The notes: generated by a model not told the origin, from the sequence alone. DNA of 64,000 nucleotides from Dolomitihabitans soli (GCF_022213955.1 NZ_JAKNTW010000008.1:62001-126000), one strand, 5' to 3'; positions 7,292-16,468 are shown, counted from the first letter of the stretch. Numbers and translations are program-made.

Positions 7292-8455
7292 TCACAGAAG
7301 GGGATCGAGGCCGTGTGACGGGAACACGGCGTTCCGGGTCGCCACGATGGCCCGGTCGATAGGGTCTGCCGGATCATAACCAGCGGCGAAGTCGTGAAAT
7401 TCCGGGTTTCTGCCGTCGGTCATGGTCAACGGGGCCGTCTCCCCCGTTCGTCCCGCGACGAAATCCCGCCAGTTCTGCGGGGTCTGCGTGCGGGGATCGA
7501 GGGGATGCCCGGAGACCTCCGCGATCAGATGCGTCCACGCCCTCGGGACGACCTGCACCAGCTCATAACCGCCGCCGCCGGTCACCACCCACCTGCCGCC
7601 GGCCGTCTCGTGCGCGAGCCGGTGCAGCATCTCGTAGGCCGTGCGCTGCCCGTCGACGCTCAGCATCAGATGGGCCAGCGGGTCGAGGGCGTGACTGTCG
7701 CAACCGTGCTGGGTGACGAGCACCTCCGGGGCGAACTCCCGGAGCAGCGGCGGCACCACGGCCTGGAACGCGCGCAGCCAGCCGCTGTCACCGCAACCGG
7801 CGGGCAGCGCCACGTTGACCGCCGTGTTCCCGGCGCCGCACTCGGTGGGGAACCCGGTGCCGGGAAAGAGGGTGCGCGGGCTCTCGTGCAGGCTGATCGT
7901 CAGTACCCGGGGGTCATCGAAGAACATCGCCTGCACCCCGTCGCCGTGGTGCACGTCCACATCGACGTAGGCGATCTTGGTGGCTCCCTGGGACAGCATC
8001 CAGGCGATGGCGACCGCCGGGTCGTTGTAGACGCAGAAACCGCTGGCCACGCTGGGCATCGCGTGGTGCAGCCCGCCCGCGACGTTCACCGCGTGCTCGG
8101 CCTCGCCGCTCCAGACGGCCTTCGCCGCCGCCAGGCTCGCGCCCGCGATCAGCGCCGACGCCTCGTGGACCCCGGCGAAGGCGGGGTTGTCGCTGGTGCC
8201 CAGCCCGGCCGCCATGTCGGGCCGGCCGGTCCGCGACACCCGCTTGACGGCCTCGATGTAGTCGCGCTTGTGGACCAGCGCCAGATCGTCGTCGCCCGCC
8301 GGGGCGCACCCCGTGAGCTCGACCTTCTCCAGCACGCCGAGTTCGCGGGCCAGGGCCATGGTCAGCTCGACCCGCACGGGGGCCAGCGGATGCCCGGGCC
8401 CGAAGTCGTAGGAGACAAGCGCGTCGTCCCAGACCACCCGCACCGACCTGCTCAT
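7292..8455 (-). CDS. acuC: AcuC-like class I histone-deacetylase-family protein
   Basis: 387-residue zinc-dependent deacetylase. The signature stretches are GHPLAPVR near the N-terminus, HHAMPSVASGFCVYNDPA (active-site His pair region), YVDVDVHHGDGVQ (metal Asp and His), HGCDSHALDPLAH (metal Asp) and GGGGYEL. AcuC proteins deacetylate and so reactivate acyl-CoA synthetases in studied bacteria. The ATG at 8455 has a GAGGAG ribosome binding site; further upstream codons are not protein-like. It is co-transcribed and abutted with the phosphatase-like gene. Confidence 0.88.
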   Translation of the reverse strand: MSRSVRVVWDDALVSYDFGPGHPLAPVRVELTMALARELGVLEKVELTGCAPAGDDDLALVHKRDYIEAVKRVSRTGRPDMAAGLGTSDNPAFAGVHEASALIAGASLAAAKAVWSGEAEHAVNVAGGLHHAMPSVASGFCVYNDPAVAIAWMLSQGATKIAYVDVDVHHGDGVQAMFFDDPRVLTISLHESPRTLFPGTGFPTECGAGNTAVNVALPAGCGDSGWLRAFQAVVPPLLREFAPEVLVTQHGCDSHALDPLAHLMLSVDGQRTAYEMLHRLAHETAGGRWVVTGGGGYELVQVVPRAWTHLIAEVSGHPLDPRTQTPQNWRDFVAGRTGETAPLTMTDGRNPEFHDFAAGYDPADPIDRAIVATRNAVFPSHGLDPLL

Positions 8456-8516
8456 GCGCGCTCTCCTCGGCTCGGCCCCTATCTGATCGACGTTACCGCA
8501 CGGTTCGCGCGCGATC

Positions 8517-8550
8517 TTCACATCGCCCGGCGGTGCCGTACTGTCTAGCC
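8517..8550 (+). promoter_or_regulatory. Promoter for a leaderless histidine kinase mRNA
   Basis: TTCACA (8517-8522), a 16-bp spacer, then TACTGT (8539-8544). The ATG at 8551 begins 7 nt past the -10 hexamer, so transcription should start at the start codon. No Shine-Dalgarno sequence is present. Confidence 0.45.
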
Positions 8551-9690
8551 ATGCGACAGGCCGTGCGCGCCGCCTGGCGGACCATCAGGCGGCCGCGGGT
8601 GCTGGACACGGCGCTCGTGGTGGTGCTGGTGGGCTTCGGCCTGATCTCCACGGTGGCCGGGGCGCTGAGCGGCGCGGCCACCGACATCCTGGTGTCCGCC
8701 GCGTTGATGTCGGTGAGCTCGGTCTTCCTGCTGTTCCGCCGGAGCCGGCCGATCGCCGTCATGGCGGCCGTCCTCACCGCCGACCTCCTGAACATCTTCC
8801 TCGTCCAGGCCGGCTTCAGCAGCATCCCCACCACGATCGCCCTCTACAGCGTCGGCCGCTACACCCGGAGCGGCAGAGCCTGGGCCCTCGCCTCCGTCGC
8901 CTGCCTCGTCAACGGGATCGCGGTCTACCTGGCCAAGCCCGGCAACCAGATCGGGATCGGACTGGCGGCACTGCTGGCCATCGGGGTGGGCCAGTACTTC
9001 CGGCTCAGGCACGAACTGAGGGAACGCAGGGAGCAGCACGCCGCCGAGACCGCCGTCCGCGAGGAGCGCCGGCGGATCGCCCGCGAGTTGCACGACGTGG
9101 TGGCGCACCACATCAGCGTGATCAACGTGCTGGTCGGCGCGGGCCGCACGACCATGGCGACGGATCCGGCGCAGGCCCAGGACGTGCTGGTGACGGCCGA
9201 GCGTACGGCGCGCGAGGCGATGACGGAGATGCGGCAGCTCCTGCACGTCCTGCGCGCCGAGGACGACAACGCGACGGAGGACAGCTCCGGGGTCGGGGCG
9301 GCGACGCTGCCCGCGCTGATCGCCAAGGCGGCCGGCGGCGGGCTGCCGGCCAGCCTCGACGTGCGCGGCGACGTGGTCCCGCTGCCCTCGGCGGTCGACC
9401 ACGCGGTCTACCGGATCGTCCAGGAGGCCCTCACCAACTCCCGCAAACACGCGGGCGGGGCCAGGGCCAGCGTGCTGGTCGCCTACCACCGGGAGGCGGT
9501 CGAGGTGGAGGTCCTCGACGACGGCGTGGGGCACAAGTCCACGGGGAGCGGCGGCGGTTTCGGGCTGGGCGGGATGGCCGAGCGAGTGGCCCTGTGCGGC
9601 GGGCAGTTGCAGACAGGGCCCCGGCCGGAGGGAGGATTCAGGGTGCATGCCCGCATACCGCTCCCCGTGCTCCGGAAAGAGGACCAGTGA
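8551..9690 (+). CDS. Sensor histidine kinase, NarL/HisKA_3 type
   Basis: 379 residues. An N-terminal block of four or five hydrophobic segments (about residues 15-150) is followed by EERRRIARELHDVVAHHI, the HisKA_3 dimerisation box with the phospho-accepting His. The HATPase_c domain has VQEALTNSRKHA (N box) and GLGGMAERV (G box). No extracellular sensing domain is obvious, so the membrane part probably senses the signal. It overlaps the following response regulator by 4 nt (GTGA). Together with the next two ABC genes it forms the common actinobacterial kinase/regulator/ABC-export arrangement often tied to cell-envelope stress or antibiotic resistance. Confidence 0.9.
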   Translation: MRQAVRAAWRTIRRPRVLDTALVVVLVGFGLISTVAGALSGAATDILVSAALMSVSSVFLLFRRSRPIAVMAAVLTADLLNIFLVQAGFSSIPTTIALYSVGRYTRSGRAWALASVACLVNGIAVYLAKPGNQIGIGLAALLAIGVGQYFRLRHELRERREQHAAETAVREERRRIARELHDVVAHHISVINVLVGAGRTTMATDPAQAQDVLVTAERTAREAMTEMRQLLHVLRAEDDNATEDSSGVGAATLPALIAKAAGGGLPASLDVRGDVVPLPSAVDHAVYRIVQEALTNSRKHAGGARASVLVAYHREAVEVEVLDDGVGHKSTGSGGGFGLGGMAERVALCGGQLQTGPRPEGGFRVHARIPLPVLRKEDQ

Positions 9691-10340
9691 TCAAGGTGCT
9701 GCTCGTCGACGATCAGGCCCTGGTGCGCACCGGCCTGCGCATGATCGTCAACGCCCAGCCTGACATGGCCGTCGTCGGCGAGGCCGGCGAAGGCGCGGAG
9801 GCCGTCACCCTCTGCCACGATCTCGGTCCCGACGTGGTGCTGATGGACGTGCACATGCCCGGCACGAACGGGATCGCCGCGACCGAGCGGCTGGCCGCCG
9901 AGCTGCCCGGGGTGCGCGTGCTGGCGCTGAGCACCTTCGACCTGGACGAGTACGTCGTGGCCATGCTGCGCGGCGGCGCCTCCGGGTTCCTGCCGAAGGA
10001 CATCTCGCCCGAGGAACTGGTGGAGGGGGTCAGGACCGTGCACCGCGGCGAGTCCGCCGTCGCGCCGCGGCTGCTCACCCGGCTGATCGGCACCTTCGTC
10101 CGCGCCTCCCGCCCGGCCCGCGCCCCCGCCCGTCTCGACGTCCTCACCGACCGCGAACGCGAGGTGCTCCAGCTCATCGGGTACGGCCGCTCCAACGCGG
10201 AGATCGCCGGCGAGCTCGGCGTCTCCCCCTCCACCGTGAAGAACCACGTGACGAGCCTGTTCGGCAAGATCGGCGCCCGCGACCGGGCCCAGGCCGTGAT
10301 CACCGCCTACGAGACCGGCCTGGTACGGCCCGGCGCGTAG
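9687..10340 (+). CDS. Response regulator, NarL/FixJ family
   Basis: 217 residues. The receiver domain has VLLVDDQ at the N-terminus, DVVLMDVHMPG with the phospho-acceptor Asp, and LPKD containing the conserved Lys. The C-terminal LuxR-type HTH reads LTDREREVLQLIGYGRSNAE, then STVKNHVTSLFGKI. The GTG start overlaps the kinase stop codon and is preceded by a purine-rich GGAAAGAGG. It is expected to be phosphorylated by the adjoining kinase and to control the ABC genes 100 bp downstream. Confidence 0.93.
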   Translation: MIKVLLVDDQALVRTGLRMIVNAQPDMAVVGEAGEGAEAVTLCHDLGPDVVLMDVHMPGTNGIAATERLAAELPGVRVLALSTFDLDEYVVAMLRGGASGFLPKDISPEELVEGVRTVHRGESAVAPRLLTRLIGTFVRASRPARAPARLDVLTDREREVLQLIGYGRSNAEIAGELGVSPSTVKNHVTSLFGKIGARDRAQAVITAYETGLVRPGA

Positions 10341-10442
10341 GAGCACGGTCCCATCCCCCGCCGCCCGCCGTACCTGGCTCCCAGGGCGGGAACCATGCCG
10401 CCGGACGAGGTTTCGAGCGCCCTGGGCGGCGACGCTTGGATC

Positions 10443-11342
10443 ATGATTACCGCGAAGAATCTCACCAAGCGGTACGGCTCGACCGTCGCGGTCGACGGGT
10501 TGTCGTTCACCGTGGAGAGCGGGCAGGTGACCGGCTTCCTCGGACCGAACGGCGCGGGAAAGTCGACGACCATGCGGATGCTCCTCGGGCTGGACCATCC
10601 CTCGCACGGTTCGGTGACGATCGACGGCAAGCCGTACACCCAGCACGAACACCCGCTGCGCAAGGTCGGCGCGCTGCTCGACGCCAAGGCCGTGCACGGC
10701 GGCCGTACGGCGCGCAACCACCTGCTGTGCCTGGCGCAGAGCAACGGAATCCCGGCCTCCCGAGTCGGCGAGGTCCTCGAACTGGTCGGCCTCAGCGAGG
10801 TGGCGCGGCGGCGGATCGGCGGCTTCTCGCTGGGCATGTCGCAACGGCTCGGGATCGCGGCGGCGATGCTGGGCGATCCGGAGATCCTGATGTTCGACGA
10901 ACCGGTCAACGGGCTGGACCCCGAGGGCATCCTGTGGATCCGCACCCTCATGCGCGATCTGGCGGCCGAGGGGCGCACGGTCTTCGTCTCCAGCCATCTG
11001 ATGAGCGAGATGGCCCAGACGGCCGACCATCTCATCGTCGTCGGCCGGGGGAAGCTGATCGCGGACACCAGCGTGCAGGAGTTCATCGGGCGCAGCTCCC
11101 AGCGGTACGTGCGGGTGAGCTCGCCGAAGCTGCCGGACCTCGTGCCGCTGCTGGCCGGGGGCGAAGTGGCCATGCACGACGACCACCTGCGGGTGCTCGG
11201 GATGACCGCCGCGGAGGTCGGCGAGGCCGCCGCCGCCAGGGGCCTGCCGCTGCACGAACTGAGGACCGTCGAACCGACGTTGGAGGCGGCCTACATGGAA
11301 CTCACCCAGGAGAGCACGGAGTTCGCGGCGGTGACCTCATGA
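10443..11342 (+). CDS. ABC transporter ATP-binding protein
   Basis: 299 residues. It has Walker A GPNGAGKST, an ABC signature variant FSLGMSQRLG, Walker B ILMFDEPVNGLDP and a switch His in VSSHLMSEM. The C-terminal extension is typical of ABC-2 drug or lantibiotic-immunity type exporters. The ATG at 10443 is favoured because homology starts immediately (MITAKNLTKRYG). It overlaps the permease by 4 nt (ATGA). Probably under control of the upstream two-component pair. Confidence 0.9.
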   Translation: MITAKNLTKRYGSTVAVDGLSFTVESGQVTGFLGPNGAGKSTTMRMLLGLDHPSHGSVTIDGKPYTQHEHPLRKVGALLDAKAVHGGRTARNHLLCLAQSNGIPASRVGEVLELVGLSEVARRRIGGFSLGMSQRLGIAAAMLGDPEILMFDEPVNGLDPEGILWIRTLMRDLAAEGRTVFVSSHLMSEMAQTADHLIVVGRGKLIADTSVQEFIGRSSQRYVRVSSPKLPDLVPLLAGGEVAMHDDHLRVLGMTAAEVGEAAAARGLPLHELRTVEPTLEAAYMELTQESTEFAAVTS

Positions 11343-12082
11343 CCGAGGTGCTGCGCTCGGAATGGACCAAGATCTATACGGTTCGGTCGACGATGTGGAT
11401 GCTGGTCGCGACCGTGGTGACGATGCTCGGCCTCGCCGTCATGGCCTCGGTGACGGCGGTTCTCAACGATCTTCCGAAGTCTCCCGATCCCATCAAGTTC
11501 ACCCTTGGCGGCACACAGCTCGCTGTGCTCCTCATGGCCACACTCGGTGTGCTGGTGATCAGCGGGGAATACCGCACCGGGATGATCCGGACCACGCTGC
11601 TCGCCGTGCCCCGCCGGATCCGGATGCTGAGCGGCAAGGTGCTGGTGTTCGCGGTGGCGGCGCTGGTCACGTCCCTGATCACGATCCTCGTCACGTTCTT
11701 CGCCAGCCAGGCGGTGCTCGGAGATCTCGGCACGACACTCGGCGCCCCCGGGGTGCTGGGCGCCCTCGTGGGGAGCGCGCTCTACCTGACGGCGAGCGGC
11801 CTGTTCGGCTTGGCGCTCGGAGCACTGATCAGGCACACGCCGGGCGCCATCATCGCCGCCATCTGCCTGATGGTCGTCCTGCCCGGGCTCGTGCAGAGCC
11901 TTCCGGGCGAGTGGGGGCCGGCCGTCAGCCGCTACTTCACCACGACCGCGGGACAGCAGATCACGTTCACCCGTCCCGTCGAGGGCGCGCTCGGGCCCTG
12001 GGAGGGGTTCGGCGTCTACTGCGTGTGGATCGCGGTAATCATGATCATCGCGACGATTTTCCTTCGCCGGCGCGACGCCTGA
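11339..12082 (+). CDS. ABC-2 type transporter permease
   Basis: 247 residues. It opens MTEVLRSEWTKIYTVRST, the usual start of actinobacterial ABC-2 permeases, followed by about six hydrophobic segments and a basic tail (LRRRDA). It is translated from an ATG overlapping the stop of the ATPase and completes the exporter. The substrate is unknown. Two-gene exporters of this kind beside NarL-type kinase pairs commonly relate to peptide or envelope-drug efflux, which is inference here. Confidence 0.85.
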   Translation: MTEVLRSEWTKIYTVRSTMWMLVATVVTMLGLAVMASVTAVLNDLPKSPDPIKFTLGGTQLAVLLMATLGVLVISGEYRTGMIRTTLLAVPRRIRMLSGKVLVFAVAALVTSLITILVTFFASQAVLGDLGTTLGAPGVLGALVGSALYLTASGLFGLALGALIRHTPGAIIAAICLMVVLPGLVQSLPGEWGPAVSRYFTTTAGQQITFTRPVEGALGPWEGFGVYCVWIAVIMIIATIFLRRRDA

Positions 12083-12091
12083 GGCGGGCGG

Positions 12092-12220
12092 GGGGTTCGA
12101 CCAGCGAACATGGCCGGCGGGCGGGTTGTCACGGCGACCCGCCCCGGCCGCTGGAGTGCCATGGGCCCACGGACACCGGCCACCTGCGGCGGGTGGCTCC
12201 GGGGTGGCGGGCCGTACATT
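12092..12220 (+). repeat. Dispersed repeat, copy B (~129 bp)
   Basis: Second copy of the element at 2178-2306, in the same orientation. It begins 10 bp after the permease stop and ends near the proC end. Shared blocks include GGGGTTCGACC, ATGGCCGGCGGGCGGG, CCGCTGGAGTG and GGGGTGGCGGGCCGTACAT. Its 3' terminus is itself tandemly duplicated (12202-12265). Confidence 0.6.
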
Positions 12221-12265
12221 CGCGTGCCGGGACGGGTGGCGGGCCGTACGTTCGTGTGCCGGGTC
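12202..12265. repeat. 32-bp tandem repeat next to the proC stop
   Basis: Two 32-nt units beginning GGGTGGCGGGCCGTACRTTC lie directly downstream of proC (minus strand), ending 2 bp from its stop codon. The left unit overlaps the end of dispersed repeat B. Confidence 0.8.
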
Positions 12266-12267
12266 CG

Positions 12268-13062
12268 TCAGCCGCCGGCCAGCTCCCGGCCGCGGTCGCG
12301 GGCGGCCTCGATGGCGGCCAGGAAGGCGGCGCGGACGCTGTGGCGTTCGAGCTCGGCGATGGCCGCGATGGTGGTGCCGCCCGGCGAGGTGACCGCCTCG
12401 CGCAGTATCACCGGGTGCTCGCCGGAGTCGCGCAGCATGATGGCCGCGCCGACGATCGACTGGGTGACCATTTCGAGGGCGGCCGCGCGGGGCATCCCGA
12501 GCAGGATGCCCGCGTCGACCATGGCCTCGACCAGGAAGAAGAAGTAGGCGGGGCCGCTGCCGGACAGCGCGGTGGCGGCGTCCTGCTGCGACTCGGGGAT
12601 GCGCAGCACCTTGCCGACCGGCTTGAGCAGGTCCTCCGTCAGCTTGAGGTGGTGCTCCCCCGCGTGCCCCCCTGCGGAGATCACGCTCATCGCCTCGTCG
12701 ACCAGCACGGGGGTGTTCGACATGACCCTGACCACGGGAACCTCATCGCCGAGCCGCTCCTCCACGAACGACGTCGTGATGCCCGCCGCAGCCGAGATCA
12801 CCAGCCGGTCGGCGGGCACGTAGGGGGCGATCTCGGCGAGCAGGGCCGCCATGTCCTGCGGCTTGACCGCGAGGATCAGGGTGTCGGCGGCCTTCGCCGC
12901 CTCCGGGTTCGACACGACCCGCACGCCGTACGTCTGGGTGAGCGCGTCGCCGCGCTCGGCACGGCGGACGGTGGCCATGAGCTGGTCGGGCTTGAACCCG
13001 GCACGCAGCAGTCCCGACATCAGGGCCTCGCCCATCTTGCCGGCCCCGAGAATCGCGATCAT
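12268..13062 (-). CDS. proC: Pyrroline-5-carboxylate reductase
   Basis: 264 residues, a normal ProC length; it catalyses the final NAD(P)H-dependent step of proline synthesis. The N-terminus MIAILGAGKMGEALMSG is the Rossmann dinucleotide motif. ILAVKPQDM and SNTPVLVDEAM follow, and the C-terminal dimerisation part has ALSGSGPAYFFFLVEAMVDA and SPGGTTIAAI, the family signature. A strong GAGGTGGGAG ribosome binding site fixes the ATG at 13062. In mycobacteria proC neighbours the Rv0500A/bS22 block; here it is separated from it by the kinase/ABC genes. Confidence 0.95.
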   Translation of the reverse strand: MIAILGAGKMGEALMSGLLRAGFKPDQLMATVRRAERGDALTQTYGVRVVSNPEAAKAADTLILAVKPQDMAALLAEIAPYVPADRLVISAAAGITTSFVEERLGDEVPVVRVMSNTPVLVDEAMSVISAGGHAGEHHLKLTEDLLKPVGKVLRIPESQQDAATALSGSGPAYFFFLVEAMVDAGILLGMPRAAALEMVTQSIVGAAIMLRDSGEHPVILREAVTSPGGTTIAAIAELERHSVRAAFLAAIEAARDRGRELAGG

Positions 13063-13154
13063 GCTCCCACCTCGCAGTAGACGTGTGGTCAGCCTACCGA
13101 CAGGCTGACGCACACCGATCGCGACATCCCCGGCCACGGGCTACCCCGGTTCGT

Positions 13155-14186
13155 TCAGCTCATCCGGCCGGCCGCACCGGGTGGGACGATTCCCTCGATC
13201 TCCACCAGGAGGTCGTCCCGGCAGATGTCCACGTTCACGTAGGCCACCTGCGCGTGGTCGGCGAAGGCGGGGGAACAGATCCGCTTCACCACGGCCATGT
13301 CCGCACCGCGTTTGACGTACACCTTCACGCAGTCGAGGTCCTTGAGCGTCAGGTCCGCGTCGATACCGTAACGTGCGAGATTCTCCGAGCCGACGAGTAC
13401 GGAGATGTTGTCGAGCGTGGTGACGCACTGCCCTTCGATATCACCCTCATAGACCGTCTTGCTGCCGAGAATGCTGGCGGTTCCGGAGATGAACATGTAG
13501 TCGGACCCGTCGCCCTCTGCCGTCGAGAGCCAGGTCGCCCGCGCGAAACTGGGCGCCTTGAGCCCATATTTCGGGGGATATTCGTATGCCGGCACCTGTC
13601 GGGGATTCTCGATATTGGTGGCCTTGGCCGTACGGCAGGCGATGAAGTAGAAGGCTATCCCGCCGCCATGACTTCCCACGCAGGTGGCGGCGGGCATGAG
13701 ATTCGCCGAAACGCTGTGCCGTTCGAACGCGTTCGCCCGGCCCCTGCAGAACTGGATGTAGGTGTTGCCGCCGTCGTCGTCCACGTCGTTGATCCGGGCC
13801 ACCATGTTCCAGACGCGCACGACGTGCCGGTAGCCGAGGAACGCGATGAGTTCGAGGGCCGCCAGGTAGGCGTTCTCGGTGGAGGCGACGTAGTCGGAGC
13901 CTTCCTCGGCCCGCCCGGAGCAGAACAGATACTCGCCGTCGTGCGCATACGTCAGGCCCTTGTACTCCCCGTTCGTCACCTCGGCACTGGTTCGCCACAC
14001 CTCCGCGAATTCCGGCTCACCGGCACCGCACATGGACAAGGACATCGATGGATGACCATCTCGCAGAACGGGGCCGGCGGGCCGATTCGAGTATTCGACC
14101 ACGCCCAGCACCTTGCCGGATCGTTCGGCGGCCACATCCTCGAATCGGCAGTCAAGGCCGGCCAGAGAGATCGCACTGATCATCAT
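13155..14186 (-). CDS. FkbO/Hyg5-family chorismatase
   Basis: About 343 residues. The whole sequence follows the chorismatase family of FkbO, RapK, Hyg5 and XanB2: YLFCSGRAEEG, RVWNMVARIND, FCRGRANAFE, NLMPAATCVGSHGGGIAF, NIENPRQVPAYEYPPKYG, APSFARATWL, FISGTASILG, GQCVTTLDNI and a C-terminal YVNVDICRDDLLVEIEGIV. The fold is YjgF/RidA-like. Such enzymes convert chorismate to 3,4-dihydroxycyclohexadienoate, 3-hydroxybenzoate or 4-hydroxybenzoate, normally as starter units for polyketides or pigments. I cannot decide the product from memory of the subtype residues. A GGCGGGAAG ribosome binding site favours one of the ATGs at 14186/14183. No biosynthetic partner genes are nearby, and an AT-rich 5' region hints at acquisition. 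Confidence 0.85.
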   Translation of the reverse strand: MMISAISLAGLDCRFEDVAAERSGKVLGVVEYSNRPAGPVLRDGHPSMSLSMCGAGEPEFAEVWRTSAEVTNGEYKGLTYAHDGEYLFCSGRAEEGSDYVASTENAYLAALELIAFLGYRHVVRVWNMVARINDVDDDGGNTYIQFCRGRANAFERHSVSANLMPAATCVGSHGGGIAFYFIACRTAKATNIENPRQVPAYEYPPKYGLKAPSFARATWLSTAEGDGSDYMFISGTASILGSKTVYEGDIEGQCVTTLDNISVLVGSENLARYGIDADLTLKDLDCVKVYVKRGADMAVVKRICSPAFADHAQVAYVNVDICRDDLLVEIEGIVPPGAAGRMS

Positions 14187-14551
14187 TCTTCCCGCCTGTA
14201 TGGGATGAGTTCGCTTCCAAGCATCATCACCTCCCGGCCTGTGAATCACCTTCCATCTTGCGATCACCACGTGTCGTCTAATTTGCTATAGCGCTCTGCC
14301 AAAATATGACACAACACTTATTTCTCACCATTCATGAATTCTGGTGGTGATATCACGTTGCCAATACTGGCTCCGGCGTGAGAAACCCTTTTTGGAAGTA
14401 GACGGGGTGGTATCCCTTTGGGATTCTTGGCGAGGCGGCGCCCGGGTCCAGTGCCCCGCAAAGCCGGACGGTGCCGTCATGCCCATCCGTCAGCCCTCGT
14501 GGAGCGACTCCCCGGTCCCGCCGGGAAGCAACTCGCTGGAAGGTGCCACCG
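14187..14551. promoter_or_regulatory. AT-rich divergent promoter region
   Basis: 365 bp without a gene, between the chorismatase and the methyltransferase. Positions 14280-14400 are far richer in A/T than anything around (ATTTGCTATAGCG, CAAAATATGACAC, TTATTTCTCACC). A 10-bp palindrome GTGATATCAC lies at 14347-14356. Promoters for both divergent genes are expected here. Confidence 0.4.
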
Positions 14552-15355
14552 ATGACACAACTTGCCGAGCGTTACGGCGATCGCGTCTTCAACCACGCCG
14601 CCCTGACCGAAGACGAGCGCCTGAGCGCGCTGGCGCAGGAGCTGGATCCGGCGTCGTTCAGACGTCTCGGATCCCTCCCCCTCGAATCCGGCTGGCGCTG
14701 CCTGGAACTGGGCGCAGGAACGGGCACCGTGGCCCGGTGGCTCGCCGATCGCTGCCCCGACGGCCGGGTGACCGCCACCGACCTCGACCTGCAGCTCGTC
14801 CAGTCCCGGCACGAGGAGCGGGCCAACCTGTCCTGGCTGCACCATGACCTGACGCGCGACGACTTCCCGCCGGCGTCCTTCGACCTCATCCACGCCCGCT
14901 ACCTGTTCTGCCACCTGCCCAGCCGCGAGTACGACCTCGAACGCGTGGTCAGCTGGCTGGCCCCCGGCGGCTGGCTGATCCTGGAGGAGCCCGCCCTCTT
15001 CCCCATCGAGTCCGCTCCCGACAGGGCCTACCGGGAGACCGGCATGGGCGTCTTCACCGCCCTGGCCGCGAGCATCGGCACCGACTGCCGGTGGCCCCGC
15101 GGCCTGCACGACCACCTGAAGCGGACCGGGCTCGGCGAGGTCGACATGGACATCGCCCACTCGGTCGTCGGCGCGGACCGGCCGATGAGCCGTTTCTGGC
15201 GGCTGACCCTCGACCAGCTCGCGCCCGCGCTGTGCGCCATCGACGGAATCACCCTCGCCATGCTCGACGAGACCGACGCCAAGCTGCGCGACCCGGGATT
15301 CCGCGAGCTGGGAATGGCGACGATCGCCGCCTGGGGGCAAAAGACCCCAGCGTGA
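14552..15355 (+). CDS. Class I SAM-dependent methyltransferase
   Basis: 267 residues. Motif I CLELGAGTGTVARWLADR binds SAM, RVTATDLDL is motif II, DLTRDDFPPASFDLIHARYL motif IV and LAPGGWLILEE motif VI. A GGAAGG ribosome binding site precedes the ATG at 14552. The acceptor molecule is unknown. It is divergent from the chorismatase and could modify its aromatic product, but no motif supports that. Confidence 0.85.
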   Translation: MTQLAERYGDRVFNHAALTEDERLSALAQELDPASFRRLGSLPLESGWRCLELGAGTGTVARWLADRCPDGRVTATDLDLQLVQSRHEERANLSWLHHDLTRDDFPPASFDLIHARYLFCHLPSREYDLERVVSWLAPGGWLILEEPALFPIESAPDRAYRETGMGVFTALAASIGTDCRWPRGLHDHLKRTGLGEVDMDIAHSVVGADRPMSRFWRLTLDQLAPALCAIDGITLAMLDETDAKLRDPGFRELGMATIAAWGQKTPA

Positions 15356-15360
15356 GACAC

Positions 15361-16281
15361 CTAGGGGCGTGACAGGAGGGAACGGGCCGCGAAGGCGAGG
15401 TTGGCGGGACGCTCGGCCAGCCGCCGCATGAGGTAGGCGTACCAGTCGTCGCCATAGGGGACGTAGACGCGTACCAGGGCGCCGAGACCCGCCATCCGGC
15501 GCTGCTCGCCGCTGCGCACGCCGTACAGCATCTGGTATTCGAAGCTGCCGGGCTCACGCTCGTTGAGTACGGCCAGCGCCGCGGCGATCTCGATCAGCCG
15601 CTGGTCGTGGGTGGCGACCATCGGGTAGCCGGTGCCCGCCATCAGCACCTTCAGGCAGCGCGCGAAGGACGCGTCGATCTCCTTCCTGCTGGTGTACGCC
15701 ACGGATTCGGGGGCGTCGTAGGCGCCCTTGCACAGCCGTACGCGTGCTCCGTCGCCGGCGAGGGAGCGGCAGTGCTCCTCGGCGGCGCGCAGGTAGGACT
15801 GGATCGCCGCACCCGTCGCGGGGTGTTCCTTGCGGAGCGTGCCGAGGGCGGCGAGCGTCGGCTCGACCAGCGTGTGCTCCTCCATGTCGAGCGTGACCGT
15901 GGCGCCCACCCGGGCCGCGGCGGCGCACACCTGCGCGGCGTTGTCGAGCGCGAGGCGGTCGGACAGGCGCAGCCCGAACGCGGAGAGCTTCACCGAGATG
16001 TCGGCGCCCTTGCCGAGACCGGCCTCTGACAGGGCGTCGAGCAGGTCGCGGCAGGCCCTCACCTCCGCCTCGGCCTGAGCCGCCTCCACCACGTCCTCGC
16101 CCAGGTGGTCGAGGGTGACCAGGAGACCGGCGCGGGCCAGCTCGCCCGCCGCGCGGACCGCGTCGGCGGCGGTCTCGCCGGCGACGTAACGGCGCACCAG
16201 GGCGCGGGTCGGACCCGAGGTCCGCACGACGGCCTCGACACGCTCACTGCCCGAGATCGCCTGCAGCAACCGACGCAGCAC
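15361..16281 (-). CDS. Proline dehydrogenase
   Basis: 306 residues. FAD-dependent monofunctional proline oxidase of the PutA/PRODH barrel family, oxidising proline to pyrroline-5-carboxylate. Family stretches are LLVTLDHLGEDV, DISVKLSAFGLR, VTLDMEEHTLVEPTL, QSYLRAAEEHC, RLCKGAYDAPESVAY, VATHDQRLIEIA and a C-terminal YGDDWYAYLMRRLAERPANL. A GGGGAGG ribosome binding site eight bases upstream selects the GTG at 16281. The usual partner P5C dehydrogenase is not next to it, which is unusual because the two are often adjacent. Together with proC 2.3 kb away, both directions of proline metabolism are represented. Confidence 0.92.
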   Translation of the reverse strand: MLRRLLQAISGSERVEAVVRTSGPTRALVRRYVAGETAADAVRAAGELARAGLLVTLDHLGEDVVEAAQAEAEVRACRDLLDALSEAGLGKGADISVKLSAFGLRLSDRLALDNAAQVCAAAARVGATVTLDMEEHTLVEPTLAALGTLRKEHPATGAAIQSYLRAAEEHCRSLAGDGARVRLCKGAYDAPESVAYTSRKEIDASFARCLKVLMAGTGYPMVATHDQRLIEIAAALAVLNEREPGSFEYQMLYGVRSGEQRRMAGLGALVRVYVPYGDDWYAYLMRRLAERPANLAFAARSLLSRP

Positions 16282-16468
16282 GTTCCCCACCTCCCCGCTC
16301 GACCTGACCACGAGTTCCGTCCAGGGTACGAGGATCCGCCCGGCGAGCGTGGGAGGCCCCACGGTGCGAACCGTTCCGAGTGCGATCCCGGGTCGTGGCA
16401 TGGTCCGCCAGGCGGGAGGAGAGGCCCAGCGATCTGAACCCGGCGGGCGCTCGATCCGTCAAAAGGAT

